This document shows positions 50,017 through 61,671 of a stretch of DNA of 64,000 nt, in pieces (position 1 is the first letter of the stretch; every line of letters begins with the position of its first letter). Source of the DNA: Anarhynchus alexandrinus (lineage: Eukaryota > Chordata > Aves > Charadriiformes > Charadriidae). The DNA is taken from assembly GCA_008711295.1 (NCBI GenBank), contig VUYV01000400.1, positions 62,001 to 126,000 of the forward strand, written 5' to 3'. Below the pieces are notes generated by a model. It saw only the letters and a list, made by a program, of their open reading frames with translations, was not told the DNA's origin and searched no databases. The position numbers were made by a program, and so were the translations under genes.

Positions 50017-53000
50017 TGATTTTAAGGCTGAATTAACATAAGTGTGGACAAGCCACAGGCTTCCCCAGCGGTCTAGCCACAAACACCCTACCTGTTTTTA
50101 CATAAGCTTGTCCTCACTTGCATCCTGCATTCCTAGAGTTTTCCTGATTTGCACATGCAAATTTAACTCATGGATCAAGCGCACAAATCCAGCATTCATG
50201 GTAGGAGGAAGTAAACAGGATCTGCCAGCGTGCAGGCATCCTCAGACCCAGTTTTGCCGGTGGGCTCAGGCTGCAGAGCGTGGCTGCTGCGGACAGCATC
50301 CCTGCAAAGCCTCAGCAGAGGCTAAATGCAACACGTTTGGGTCAAATGCCGTCTTCCAAATGGTGTAGAAATCTAATATGGACCAAATCCTATGCACGCA
50401 CAGAAAGGTGTCTAGTGGGAGGTCCCCAAATACTTTGTGAATCCTACACCACATGTCTCACAGAGAGGTGCGGTGTAAGTAGATGGGGACCATGACAAAA
50501 ATTTTCAAACTTCTGGAACTAGACATGGGAAACTGGGAGAAATGTGTGCCTCTGTCCTGTTCCACAGTCTCTTGGTGTGTCCTGTCTTCCTGTTTTGTCC
50601 CCCTCATGCAGCATCACTTCTAGAGGGGACACAGCAGGAGCCGAATTACCGGGAGCTGCGTTCAGATCCCCCATGTTGAGCATGGCCTCCTAAATTTTTT
50701 CAGGAGCTCAAGCCACCGCAGCACTCCACCAGAGTCCTCACTTAGAGGCAGATCTCACCTCAACCCCTCTTGCAAGCTCATCTCTTTTCTCCCAAGAGAA
50801 CTAGAGATGTCATCACAAAATATCAGCTGCTGAGCAAAGGCAAGATTTTATCCCATTTTTGACATACATCATTTTCTAAGGAAGGCAAAAATTGGTGAGT
50901 TTTTCTTTTATTGTGTCACCCTTCAGAAGCTATTTCATCAGCCGCTGGGGTTCCTCCAGCTCTCTGGGCCATCCTAACGACCCCACTGACAGTTGGGCAC
51001 ACTTTGCTATCTGTTTTGGGAACCAAGGTTTGAGCAATGGGGCTAAGTCTTGGACCCCTTTGCCATTCCTGCCCCTTTAAGTGCCACCCCAAGCTTTCTT
51101 GTCTTGCTGATATCCTGAGAATTGATACTCTGGGGTCAGTTAGTGAGGCGTCCCTGAAGCCAAGGAAGCAAGGGACAGCTGCTACGGGGCTGGGACCTCA
51201 AGTTGCTGCAGTTTTGACACTATTGCAGCTGTTAGCATCTCTCTGATAGTGGGAAAAAAGGCAAGAAAAGCCAAAAATTAGGATTCTGCACTCCTATGGT
51301 GGAGGGCTCTGCACAGGGAACTTGCACAAGGCAGTATATCCCTACGCAGGAGACCTCATCCCTGTTTCCCCAGCGTCAGCAGGAAATCCACGCCTAATTT
51401 CAGCAGAAGCAAGACTCGGGTTTGTTGCCTCGGGCAGGCAGTAGACACAAAGGTCTGACACCAAAGAGTAAGGAGACATGCCTTTTAATCTCCAGAATTT
51501 AAACGGGTTTGTCTTCTTAGCAACAGACAGATGTTTCCTGACAAATCTAGTAATGAAACTTTCATAAATTCTAACATGTTCTTCTGTAAAGCACAGCTCT
51601 GAGAGGCTGCAGAGAAAGGCTAAATGAGCTCCAGTCCCCATTCACACTGCGCGAAAACATTCTCTGACTGTGAATAAAATATGTCTCTATCACCCTCCTT
51701 CTCCATTAAAATGAAAACCTATGACCTGCTAGCCCAGCTGATGATAGCTTTACATTTCTGGGGGAAAAAGAAGAAGAGAGAGAAAGCCACCAAAATGAAA
51801 CTTTGAAGACTACCAGCTGCATGTTCTTTAATTCCAATTACGAGCAGAGCATTTGTATTCCTGTCTTGCAGAGACACAATCCGGACCCCAAAGAGTGTTT
51901 AACACAGCTATTAACAGTTTATTTTAGCCACCCTCACGTAAGACTCAATTTGCACTCAGTAGCAAGGTGTGAGAGGCAAAAGCCTGTTGTTTGCATCCAC
52001 ATTTGACAGGTCTCATCAGTTCATCGGAGGACCAAGAAGCGTGCCAGGTCCAGAGTGCTTTGCTCCATGGATCAGCTCTCCATGCCCAGCCATCCCTTCT
52101 CCCCACCCCGAGTCCCTCCACCAGCAGCGAGGAGTTACTTCTCTGCCCTGCTTTTATCTCACTGCAATTACGGGATGAGTGAGATCTGACTGAATTTCGA
52201 TGCCACCTGTTGTAAAGCCCAAGAACAATATGCATTGAGACTCGCAGCTGTTTCCTATATTGTGCTCATTTTTAATATTGTGAAGCCAGAATTCCCAGAG
52301 TATTAAACCAGCCTGAATTTAAAACAAGAAAACAAAGCCACGGCTGCAATGCAATTTAACAGAAACCACAGAAGCACATGCTTCGCACTGAGGTTTACCC
52401 CTCACTACACAGAAATGATCTGGCGGACGCGTACAAAGGGACCCATTCAAACAGTGCCCAAAAGCAAGCAGGATTACACTCATGAAGAACACATTGGATT
52501 TGGCACAGACCCCCCTTCTCGGGTAATCATTTTAGCAAAGAGAAAAGGCACTCAAATTACTTTACTGTTGTCTCGGACTTTCTGTAGATTCTATTTCTTT
52601 AATTCTATTAGGTATTAAATCTGCCCTCCAACCACAACCTGAAATTGCCACATAATTAAGTACTTCACCTACACTATGAACAATCTTTCCTCTTTCTGTA
52701 TGCGAGTACACATGTACAAACAAAACAAGCATGTGTTATGTTAACAGTGCCTCTTCTCCCCGCTCCTGAAAATATTCTTTGCTGTTCCTAAATTTTGGAT
52801 GTCTCTATGTTCTCCCACTCTTTTTCTGAAAACGCTTCACAAAAAAAAAGTTAAAGCCTATCAGCAAAAAGAACGGCGAGAAGGATCCCCAGTGAAAAAC
52901 CCGACAGCAGCGAGGGCGTCCTGCATTGCTCTTGCCGTCCCTTAGAGCCCCTTTCACGCTTGCTGTGACATTGAATGCAGTGCCATCCCTCTGAACTGGA

Positions 53001-53797
53001 GCACAAAGATCGGTTCGAAGGTTAGGTCATCTCATTTAGCTCCCACACAAAGGCTCCAACATAAAACCCTACCCCTGATTATTTATAGCATAAATCAAGA
53101 CACTGTCCAGAAAGACCGAAGCATCCCAAGCCTGCCTCAACTGGCCTTATCAATAGCTTGTTGTCTTGCCTTCTGCCAGCCCTATCTTCGCTGCAATAAT
53201 CATGCAAATCGACAGCAAGTCATGCATATATATTTGTAATTTATGTGCTCGGGGTTAACCCAGCACCTTTGGTGAAACCGTGGAAGAACTCTAGCAAATC
53301 GGAACCAAATCCAAGGACATCCTTAGTGAAACACTGCAGAAAATGCTGTAAAGAAATACTCTCAGAAGCAGATTTTTAAAATACTCAGTTATCAGTAAGT
53401 GGATTAAGTTTTATGTCATGAGTCCCATCATTTAAACTATTTATATCAGCCATTTTTGTAATTTAAGTCTTCTTTACAAGGAGTTAAGATATCTTACTCT
53501 ACATTTTAACAGCAACTCTATATTTTTATGAAGAAAGATACACATTTGTCATTTTTATTAGTGTCTGTCACAGACTCTATTCAGGCTTGAGATACCTAAG
53601 AGAGAAGAATCTGGTGTTGTTAAAGGGCTGGCTGGACAGCATGATACAGTGCTTAAGCTGGACATAGTTTTGAACTGTAAGCCATTTGTAGGAATAAAAT
53701 GAAGACTCAGCATCACATAAATATTTCATGAATTTGTATCAAATTTGCTGAATTGTTAGCTTCCGACAAAAGAAATCAGTGAAAAATGGAAAGGCTT

Positions 53798-53936
53798 CAT
53801 TTTGACATTTTGAAAATGAAAGGTTTTGATTTTCTCATTTGAAGTTACTTCTGTATACAAATTTCCCTTATTTCTTAGAATATTTGAATTGGTTTGAAAC
53901 CAAAATAAAACCTTTCATTTCATGGCAAACAAAATG
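53798..53936. repeat. Near-palindromic element (long inverted repeat)
   Basis: The left arm 53811-53833 (starting TGAAAATGAAAGG) pairs with the right arm 53902-53922, differing by only two single-base insertions. An outer CATTTTG / CAAAATG pair (53798-53804 and 53930-53936) extends it. In the 68-nt loop, 53889-53903 is a further small inverted repeat (TTGGTTT-G-AAACCAA). The shape suits an old palindromic MITE-like repeat or a transcribed hairpin. Confidence 0.65.
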
Positions 53937-55760
53937 TTTCACTCAACCCAAAGCATTTTGGAGGCTGTGGGGTGCGGTGGTTATTAGCCCTCAATTCATT
54001 GAAAATTTCATCTAATTCACTCTCGGTCTGACAAGAAACCATCCTTTTTTCCCCTCAGAGACACAGAAATGTCCGTTTTTCTCCATCCTTTGCTCAGTGG
54101 GTATTTCTCATATCCAGCATCTGAGATTCTATGAAATGGTTTTAATACAGGGAAGATCTACTCAGCACTTTAAATGCTTTTTACTGGTAAGTAAAAAAAA
54201 CCAGTATAATAGCAGCAGAAATACCCAGATGTTGGTTAATTATGTTTTCTTCCAATTTGTAACAGCTTTTTAGAAACCCCTACCCTAAGGTCTAGAACTC
54301 AGCCTTTACGTGTTATTTCAAGAGCAACAACGGGATTAAACGAGCCCTTAAAATCACCCAACTTCACAGTTGTAACAGCTGTGGCAGTATCACACAAGGT
54401 GACCTTTCAGCATCATTCAGACTCCGAAGACCAGACGCATCTCATCCACCCTAAAAAGTAGGCATCTGGCTTTTACAGCAACGTAGGGGCTGCCTCTCTA
54501 GGCAATGGAGAGAAACAGGCAGTTCAACAAGGTAACTAATCTTATTCTGAGCAAGGTGTCTCAAACAAGAAGGAGAACGGACCTTTGGAGGTATCTGCCA
54601 CTAGTGAGTGACTATAGCGAGCGTTTGCCCACTGTATCTCAAGGTAGATGCCCAAATTTTTAAATCAGCCTGACACTGGCAGCCAGTGCAGACCCAAACC
54701 TCTCACAGCTCTTAACCAGGCAGCACCAGCCACATCTGCAGAGTACTCTGCCAGCTCTGTGCACCATCCCCAAGTCCTCCTGGAGAGGCAGTTCCCATTT
54801 CATGGGCAAGTGAGCATCACCAATGCTGATCTCTTGCAGGATCAAACCACGGGCTGTGAGGTCCGGGATCATAGGGACCTCTTCCTCCTGTCCCTGGCTC
54901 CATTATAAACACCAGATCACTCAGACAAGGAAAACTGTGTTTATTTCTGTGTATCTGGGTCCAGCGGCCTCAGTCCCAGCAATGGTTCCCCCCTGAAGCT
55001 CAGCACGAGGAGCAGTTATCAAGCTGGCTGTGCTTCACCTCCGGTTTCCACCCAAGGAACAGGTGTTCACACAGCCATTGCTCGTTTTCCTTAGGCACCT
55101 TTCGCAGAGCATTTAAAAGCCATGCAATGAACTCTGCCAGTCCTTAAATGTCACTTCGCCTGCCCTGCACCCTCCACGTTCCCAACACGTGTCTGCTGAC
55201 CAGCCATCTTTCCTCCTCTCCCCAAACCTGAGCAAGAAATCTCCATAAACTTCCTCACCACCGGTGCTTTCACAGGGGAGCAGAGCAGGAGCAACAACAG
55301 AGAAGATACTTGTGCTTGCCCACAGCCACGCGTTCTCCCAAGGGTGCTTGGCCACCGCTGCTGCCTGCATGGGCGAGCCTGCCTGCCTGCTGCCCTGCCT
55401 GCACGCACCAAAATGCAGCAAAACCTCTTGCATCTCCCCTGGCAGCCCTCACGGGTACCTCTGTGCCCACACCATGGCAGCCCACCTCACTGTTTGCCGA
55501 TGGTTATCATCTCTTCCAGCCTTTCGTCAAGCCAGGGGTGAAGAAACCCCACCAGGCCATCCAGAACCAGGCAAGGAGGTGCCATATTCCCAGATATTTG
55601 CATTTTCTCCATCATTGCCCCGAGGACAGTTTTGTTAATAAGTTATGATTGTTGCTGGGTTTTTTTTTTTCCCTGTTGGTTTCTCTTTAGAGGTTCCTGT
55701 GATTTAACCTTGGAGCAAGGCAGAAAGAATAGTATGACCCAGCTCAACTGCAGTACGCAT

Positions 55761-55777
55761 AAAAAAAAAAAAAAAAA
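55761..55777 (+). repeat. A17 homopolymer
   Basis: Seventeen A residues, with no adjacent retroposed body recognised. Confidence 0.8.
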
Positions 55778-58700
55778 GCATGTATTGCTTAGTACTTTCT
55801 CACTGAGAGTGTGTCTGGGCACATTTCCATTTACTAAAAGCAAAATAGAGAAAATGGTTATTCTAGACCCAAAGACAAGTAACAAATCTGTTTCTCTGTA
55901 AATAAAAATCTTCCTAATACATCCCTTAAAGAAGAATTTCAGTTTGTGAAAAACTCAAATAAAAAGGCCATTACTATGCAATAAAATATAGTTTACTGTT
56001 TTTCCTCTATTTTCAGTGCTATTATTGTGGATTATTTGTGTCTAATTGTTATTTCTTCTGCGTTGTTACTTTAATACAGAGCAGAATCAAAATTCTGCAC
56101 TAGTATTGCCTCAGATCAGGTGCTCTGCAAGCAAACTGTGTTGTCACCCAGGCACTACAATGACTTCTTTGTAAGATGAAGCAAAAAAATAACTGAAATG
56201 TAGGCATAGGGAAAGAGCTCATCTAAGTGCTACCTTCTGGTAGTAAACATATATCCTGTGTCATGTAAACATGACATATTCTAAAAGTTTTTTATGATGT
56301 TTGAATTTACTTTTAGGAAAGTACACTAAAATGTAGGGGTTAGTTTTGTTAAACAGATGTATAATTTGCTGAGAAAATTCAAATCAGTCTATGTTGTGCA
56401 CTTTACATACATTATGGGTAGCGTGTCAAAGAGGATGAGCTGCAGAAATCAGAATGATGTCTTTCAGGACTAATTGGAAGGTATGAGAATTTTGATTATT
56501 ATTACAGAAGCTATTCTCCTTACTCATGCATCTAAGGAAGAATCAGATCTAAAATGTAAGTTCCTAATTTAGTCTGAATCCCTGTTCTGTCTCTGACAGT
56601 GATATGGGTGATTTACCAGTTTTAAAATACACTTGCCAGATAATTAATGCACTGGAAGAGCTTTAGTGCCTTTCTCAAGCTCAGTTAATTTTCCACATGT
56701 TCGTATTCCAGCCATAAAATCACCTTTTAGTAGAGTTCACAATATAATATGAAAGAAAGAAAAAACACCCCCAAAAATTTATAATTCGTGTCTAAGTGTA
56801 ATTGCATGGGCATGAAATTAGCAGGAGCAGAAGCAGAGCCATTTTGACTTGTCAATCGTCAGGTAATGCTTGTCGCATTTCAGGTCACAGGTATTAGCTC
56901 CATGTCCATTTTCTCTGCAGGTGCCGTGCATTTGCACTGGTAGATGGTGCAAAGGAATGGCACGTGCCTGTCCGTGCCTCCTCAGAGTCACCCACAGCTG
57001 CTACGCTGACATTTCACGACTGCCCTCATTACTATCACCACGTGAAGCGCAAATGAGAGAGCTCCGCATGAAACTCCATCAATTTCTGAGACCTTGAGAC
57101 TCGTCAGGACAATACCCGCCTTGAAGAGAAATAAAATGCTTTGAAAATACATAAAGAGAAATTGCGTTTAGAGGGGAATTACTGAAATAGCATGTCAATA
57201 TGTGAAACACTCTTCCAGCCCACCCATTTGTACAATTTGAAAGTTACTCATTCACTGATAAGATACACTCGATTGCAAAGACGTAAAAGGCGGCAATTCT
57301 TTTGATAATTACTTTAGCAATACACATGTAAATGGCATTACAATTGAATCTTGCTCAGAAAATCCTTCTGTGTATTGGCAGAACATGGATTTATATGAGA
57401 AACGTCTCCAAAGAGAAGAATGCAAAAGAGCAACAAAGGAAGCCAAGTTAAGAAAAAAAACCCAACAGTTCAAGCTAGATGTATTTATAATGTGGGGTTT
57501 TAGGTTAATGAGAGCAACCTGAAGTAACTACTTTACTTTAAATGCCTACTTTAAATGTAATAAACACTAATTATGGATAAAGACTCTCATAAATTAATTT
57601 CTAGAAGCTGTCACTGAAAGGCAGAGCTTCAAAACATGATGTAATGCCTCCGAACCAGAGTACAATTTTAAAAAAAAAATCAAATTGCAAGACTTTAAAA
57701 CAAATCTTACCATGATGGTGTCTGGACTCAAGAGTTCAAGAGTCAACCTGAGTTCACAAGGGTGGGGTTAGCAACAGCGCAAGCCCCGAGAGGCAGATGT
57801 GCAGTATACAAGGTCCTTCTGAAAGAAGGCCCTGCTGGCAACAGATGGGTTCAGCAGAGAAATCTACAAGGTCTCGGTGGCTGCAAAGCCGTCTCAGAGC
57901 GAAGGAGGAGCTGGGGTGCCGGTGCCGGCCCTGCGTGATTTGCTGCAGGCGACGAAGAGACACAGCTAATGACCAATTTTCTTCTCACAAAATAATTCTT
58001 CTAAGAGGGGAAGCCCCAGGGGGGACATAAACTATAAATATTCCTAGCTGTGAAATTACCTCAGCGGTTAACAGGTTTTTATTTTTATCCTGGCATTATT
58101 TAATACAAAACACAACAAATGCTGCTGAGGGGTTTTTTTTGTGCCACCTTCACAACCCGGAGAGATAATTTGCTTCTGTGCTATAATATCAATAGCTCTG
58201 TGGTGAAGTACAGATGATCAGCAGAAAGTTGGAGGGATATACCACTGAAAAGGGATTATTGCCAGTAGTTTTCATCTCTATTACCACTGTTTCAGCTCCC
58301 GAAGTGTTATCAACACAAGAGCATTGGTACAAAGCAGGTTTCTGGAAGGATTACCAAATATATTACATTCAGTGTTGAAATGGCTGTTCCTATGAAAACC
58401 AAATGAGAGTAAAGGAAGACAAAAGCTGAGTGCTTCTGCAAATGCCATCTCAAAGCTTTATGCCATCTTAATCTCCATGTAACATCTCAGTATAATCTGG
58501 TCCCGTAACTATACTCATGTGGCCACGCGTACCTCCCCCGTACCCAGAGTCAAGTCCATTTCCAGCTCCACCTGCCTGACTCAACCCCGGTAAGGCTGTC
58601 AATGGCGGTGCATCTCAAGTCTGGTCCTCGCTCACAGCATGTCCACTTCCCACTGCTCTTGCAATGCAAAAAGACCTTCAAGAAGATACGAACAGGATAA

Positions 58701-58929
58701 GTGTAAGAACTGAGGATGGAGTCTGTAAGTCGATCCTTTCCTGAATGTCTTGCAGTCTAGTAACTGTGACCTCCTAGATCCTCTAAAATATCATAATGTC
58801 TTAAAACCCCACCCATGCAAAGATGAGTCCTCCGCTCACTGCCTTAATTTACATAGTTTCTTTGTATTAGGAGACATTCCTAATGCCTCCTAATGAATAG
58901 GCCAGTTTAGCAAGTCATACAAATTGCTC

Positions 58930-59640
58930 TCTAAATCGGCCCTACCTTAGTAGATGCATAATGTCCTCTTTTGTCACCACTGAGCTGGAAAGTACTTTGC
59001 CATCATCACCTGATTCACAGACGTAACCTTGCTTTTTTCCAGAAAAAATACAGAACAGAAATGTTTATTGATGGTTTCTCTTTTCTGCATCATTAACAAT
59101 TTTGCCATCTCCATCAAGTAATGCCTTATACTGTTGCTAGGATATCTTTTCTTCCTAACATACTTAAATAATCTTTACTGTCCCCAGCTCTGCTAACCAT
59201 TGATTTTTCCCTGATGTCTTTAGCTTCCCTCATCAATTTTCTACACTTCGTAATTTCTTACTTATATTGATTACTATCTCCTACTCTTTTTTTCATTTTG
59301 CTATAATATTGCTTCTTCATTTCTAATTACTGCCTTCCTCATAACCCCGAAACAGGATGGGCTTTGAGCCGATAGTGTCCCACTCCATAACAGAATCTAT
59401 ATCTGCTCATCCAATAAAATCCCCTTTAAAAACTTTTCTTTGCATTTTTATAGCAAAAGATTTTCTCGCAGTTAATTTTACTAGTAGTTTTCCTTAGTTT
59501 TGTGTATTGACTCCTTTGAGGAACGAAGCATATATATTGCTTCTTCTTTTATGCCACACATCTGTATGCCTGCACTGAAGGTAATCGGGCTGTGATCAGA
59601 GGTTCCTCACCAGCCACTAGTGTAGAACATCTTTATTCAT
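58930..59640 (-). mobile_element. Ancient CR1-like LINE fossil (ORF2 endonuclease end to pre-RT region)
   Basis: Four blocks appear in order on the minus strand. (1) GTSDHSPITFSAG carries the SDH catalytic motif of APE-type LINE endonucleases (SDHSPIT at 59580-59600), followed by about 30 open codons. (2) CRKLMREAKDIREKSM at 59198-59245 is the basic linker common in CR1/L3-type ORF2. (3) LLDGDGKIVNDAEK lies at 59080-59121. (4) ETINKHFCSVF lies at 59046-59078, matching the familiar 'DAEKAE-LN-FFASVF' block before the reverse-transcriptase core. The blocks are in different frames, separated by frameshifts and stops, so this copy is old and dead. The RT catalytic motifs were not found left of 58930. 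It is antisense to the young plus-strand CR1 but sense to SH3RF3. Confidence 0.75.
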
Positions 59641-61568
59641 TAAAAGAAGATTTTAGAAGGCAGTTTCTTCCTGAGGTAAGATATTCTCATCCATCTTTTA
59701 TTCAAACTTTAATAACATGTTAGTGTTGTCTTCATGAGGCAGCGCAACTCCCACTGTGACGCCCTGCATCACTGCCATTCTTCCTTCCTCCCATTACAGC
59801 CAGAAATGTAAGCAGCACCTAACAGATTTCGCTCTCTGGTTTAACATGGTGAACGATCTGAGGACTACCACCACCAGACTCTTTACCGAGGCTCTGCTGA
59901 TTAATATTGATCCACATGCTTTCAAGACCCCAAAGTTTTGAGTTATCCACATTCATACAACATAAAGCAGTGGCTTTATGTAGACTGCGTAGACTCTCCC
60001 CACTCTCTTCCTACCCTTCTTGCCCTCTCTGTCTTTCATAAGCAAGATAAAAATCAGTGATCTTAATATTTCGGTGTTAGGAACCAACCTATTAGTTTTC
60101 AGAAATGGCATTTAAACCATAATTGCATCTTTTCATCAGGGATAATGTTGCGTTCCTATGGCTTGTCTGAACTATTAACACGGTTTCCAAGCTCTAAGAT
60201 TATCACTTTATCTGACATTCTATACCACATTGACCCAATTTCTTTGCAAAAAATCTAGGTTTGAACTCTTTGCTGCTCACTCTTTTGTTTTTAGTTTTAT
60301 ATCTCCCTTGATGCGTTATCTAGTTTCTAAGAAGGAAAACTAGCTCCTCTTCCTCCCACTTTGTACGTTCAGGACTCTGTGATCTGGGTAGGAAGTGACA
60401 CATCATTTTCCATAGAACCTAAACTTCCAGTTTCACCTCAGAAACACAGCCAACTATTCAAACCCTGCATCTCCTACCTGCTGTATTTTTTCACTCATAC
60501 ACGTGACATGATACCTAAGAAAATGACGCTGGCTTTTCTCCACGTCCTTGCCTGAAGTCTTCTATAATCTGCATAATTCTACATTTGCCTAAATAATTTC
60601 CTCTATTGTTGATAACCACTAGTGGAAACTTGCCAGCCTTACAGTTTCATTTCATGTTTTTATGATAGGGAGACAGCTGACAGATTTCTTGCTGAATTCT
60701 CTATTCATTCGCCTAAACATAGCATTGCTGGTGATAGTTGAATTTTAGGATGACTGAAGAACCTCATAGCAGCAGACTGATTCCTCGCGCCACACACTGT
60801 AACCCTTCAAGTATCTCTCCAGTTGTGCTCTCTTCTGCTCTGCAAGGGGGAGTTCTTCCCATATTTTTTTCAATGGGTATCCGAAAAAAGGTTGATACTT
60901 CTAGCTAGTTGCATGTCTTCCAGTTTGCACCCATTATCTGGTTACATTTCTTTAATTTCTAATTTTTCCTTTTCCCTTTTCACACATTCCTGCCCTTAGA
61001 TCAACAGCATCTGGTTGTCCAAGTCCGTTTCTCTCAAATGTGGCACGGTGGCAGGATCCAATCTTCTAAGACCATGCATGTTCTCCTTCACGATGATGAT
61101 TAGCTTGCATTCATGTACTGGGAATCTCATGTCTTATCAAGAGAAGTCAGTCCAAAGTAGCTCCAAACTGTGGGTCTGACCAAAGAGCCACTGGACCCTC
61201 ACTGCACGAACAAACAGATCTTTTCAGGAGGCTCACAAGAACTTGCACCTTGCCAGTCACATGGAGAACAGTGAGCCCCATCCCACAGAGACAACTGAAC
61301 AAAGAATAAGAAAAAGGCAGAAACACAGATGCTTTGGCAAAACACTAGACAGACCTTTCCGCCCCCTCACCCAGAAAGCTGCCTGCAATTCCCGCCTTGC
61401 CAGTATGAGGTCTCCTTAGCACAACCACTGCCCATCCCTGTCTACAGGGGTAGTATTTAACAATTCTCATTTTATAAACTCTGTCACCCTGGGACACCAT
61501 GACTAGCTCATTTAGAATTGCCAGAGAATAAATGACACTTCAGTTAGGTTATTATTAGAGGTCCCTCC
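59641..61568 (-). other. SH3RF3 upstream intron, part 7: pyrimidine-rich, possible continuation of the LINE fossil
   Basis: To about 61000 the plus strand is rich in C and T, as expected of an antisense LINE body. One minus-strand segment at 59701-59760 reads VTVGVALPHEDNTNML, which could be decayed endonuclease. I cannot show the 5' limit. No exon seen. Confidence 0.5.
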
Positions 61569-61671
61569 TCTAGTGGGAGGTGTCCCTGCCTATGGCAGGG
61601 GGGTTGGAACTCGATGATCTTCAAGGTCCTTTCCAACCTAAACCATTCTATGATTCTATGATTCTATGATT
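61569..61671 (+). mobile_element. CR1 LINE 3' end, severely 5'-truncated
   Basis: This is only the last 103 bp or so of CR1: CTAGTGGGAGGTGTCCCTGC, then GATGATCTTCAAGGTCC and three ATTCTATG tail units. Over this stretch it differs from the copy at 22794-23258 by only a few substitutions, so both belong to one subfamily. It lies antisense to SH3RF3. It contains no coding sequence, and no target-site duplication was evident. Confidence 0.97.

Larger units (their letters stand above)
42853..58929 (-). other. SH3RF3 upstream intron, part 6
   Basis: No exon in 16 kb. It holds an N inside an A-rich run (43843), the G-quadruplex-like tract at 46815-46837, a 20-bp tandem at 49981-50016, the near-palindrome at 53798-53936, an A17 run at 55761-55777 and an 18-bp inverted repeat (TGTCATGT-aa-ACATGACA) at 56259-56276. 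The region 46890-47310 is open in several frames, but I recognise no protein. Confidence 0.65.

Noticed and set aside
56259..56276. 18-bp inverted repeat (8-bp arms, 2-nt loop) as an operator-like site
   Set aside because: Arms this short are expected by chance in 64 kb. It does contain a forkhead-like TGTAAACA, but nothing else supports function.
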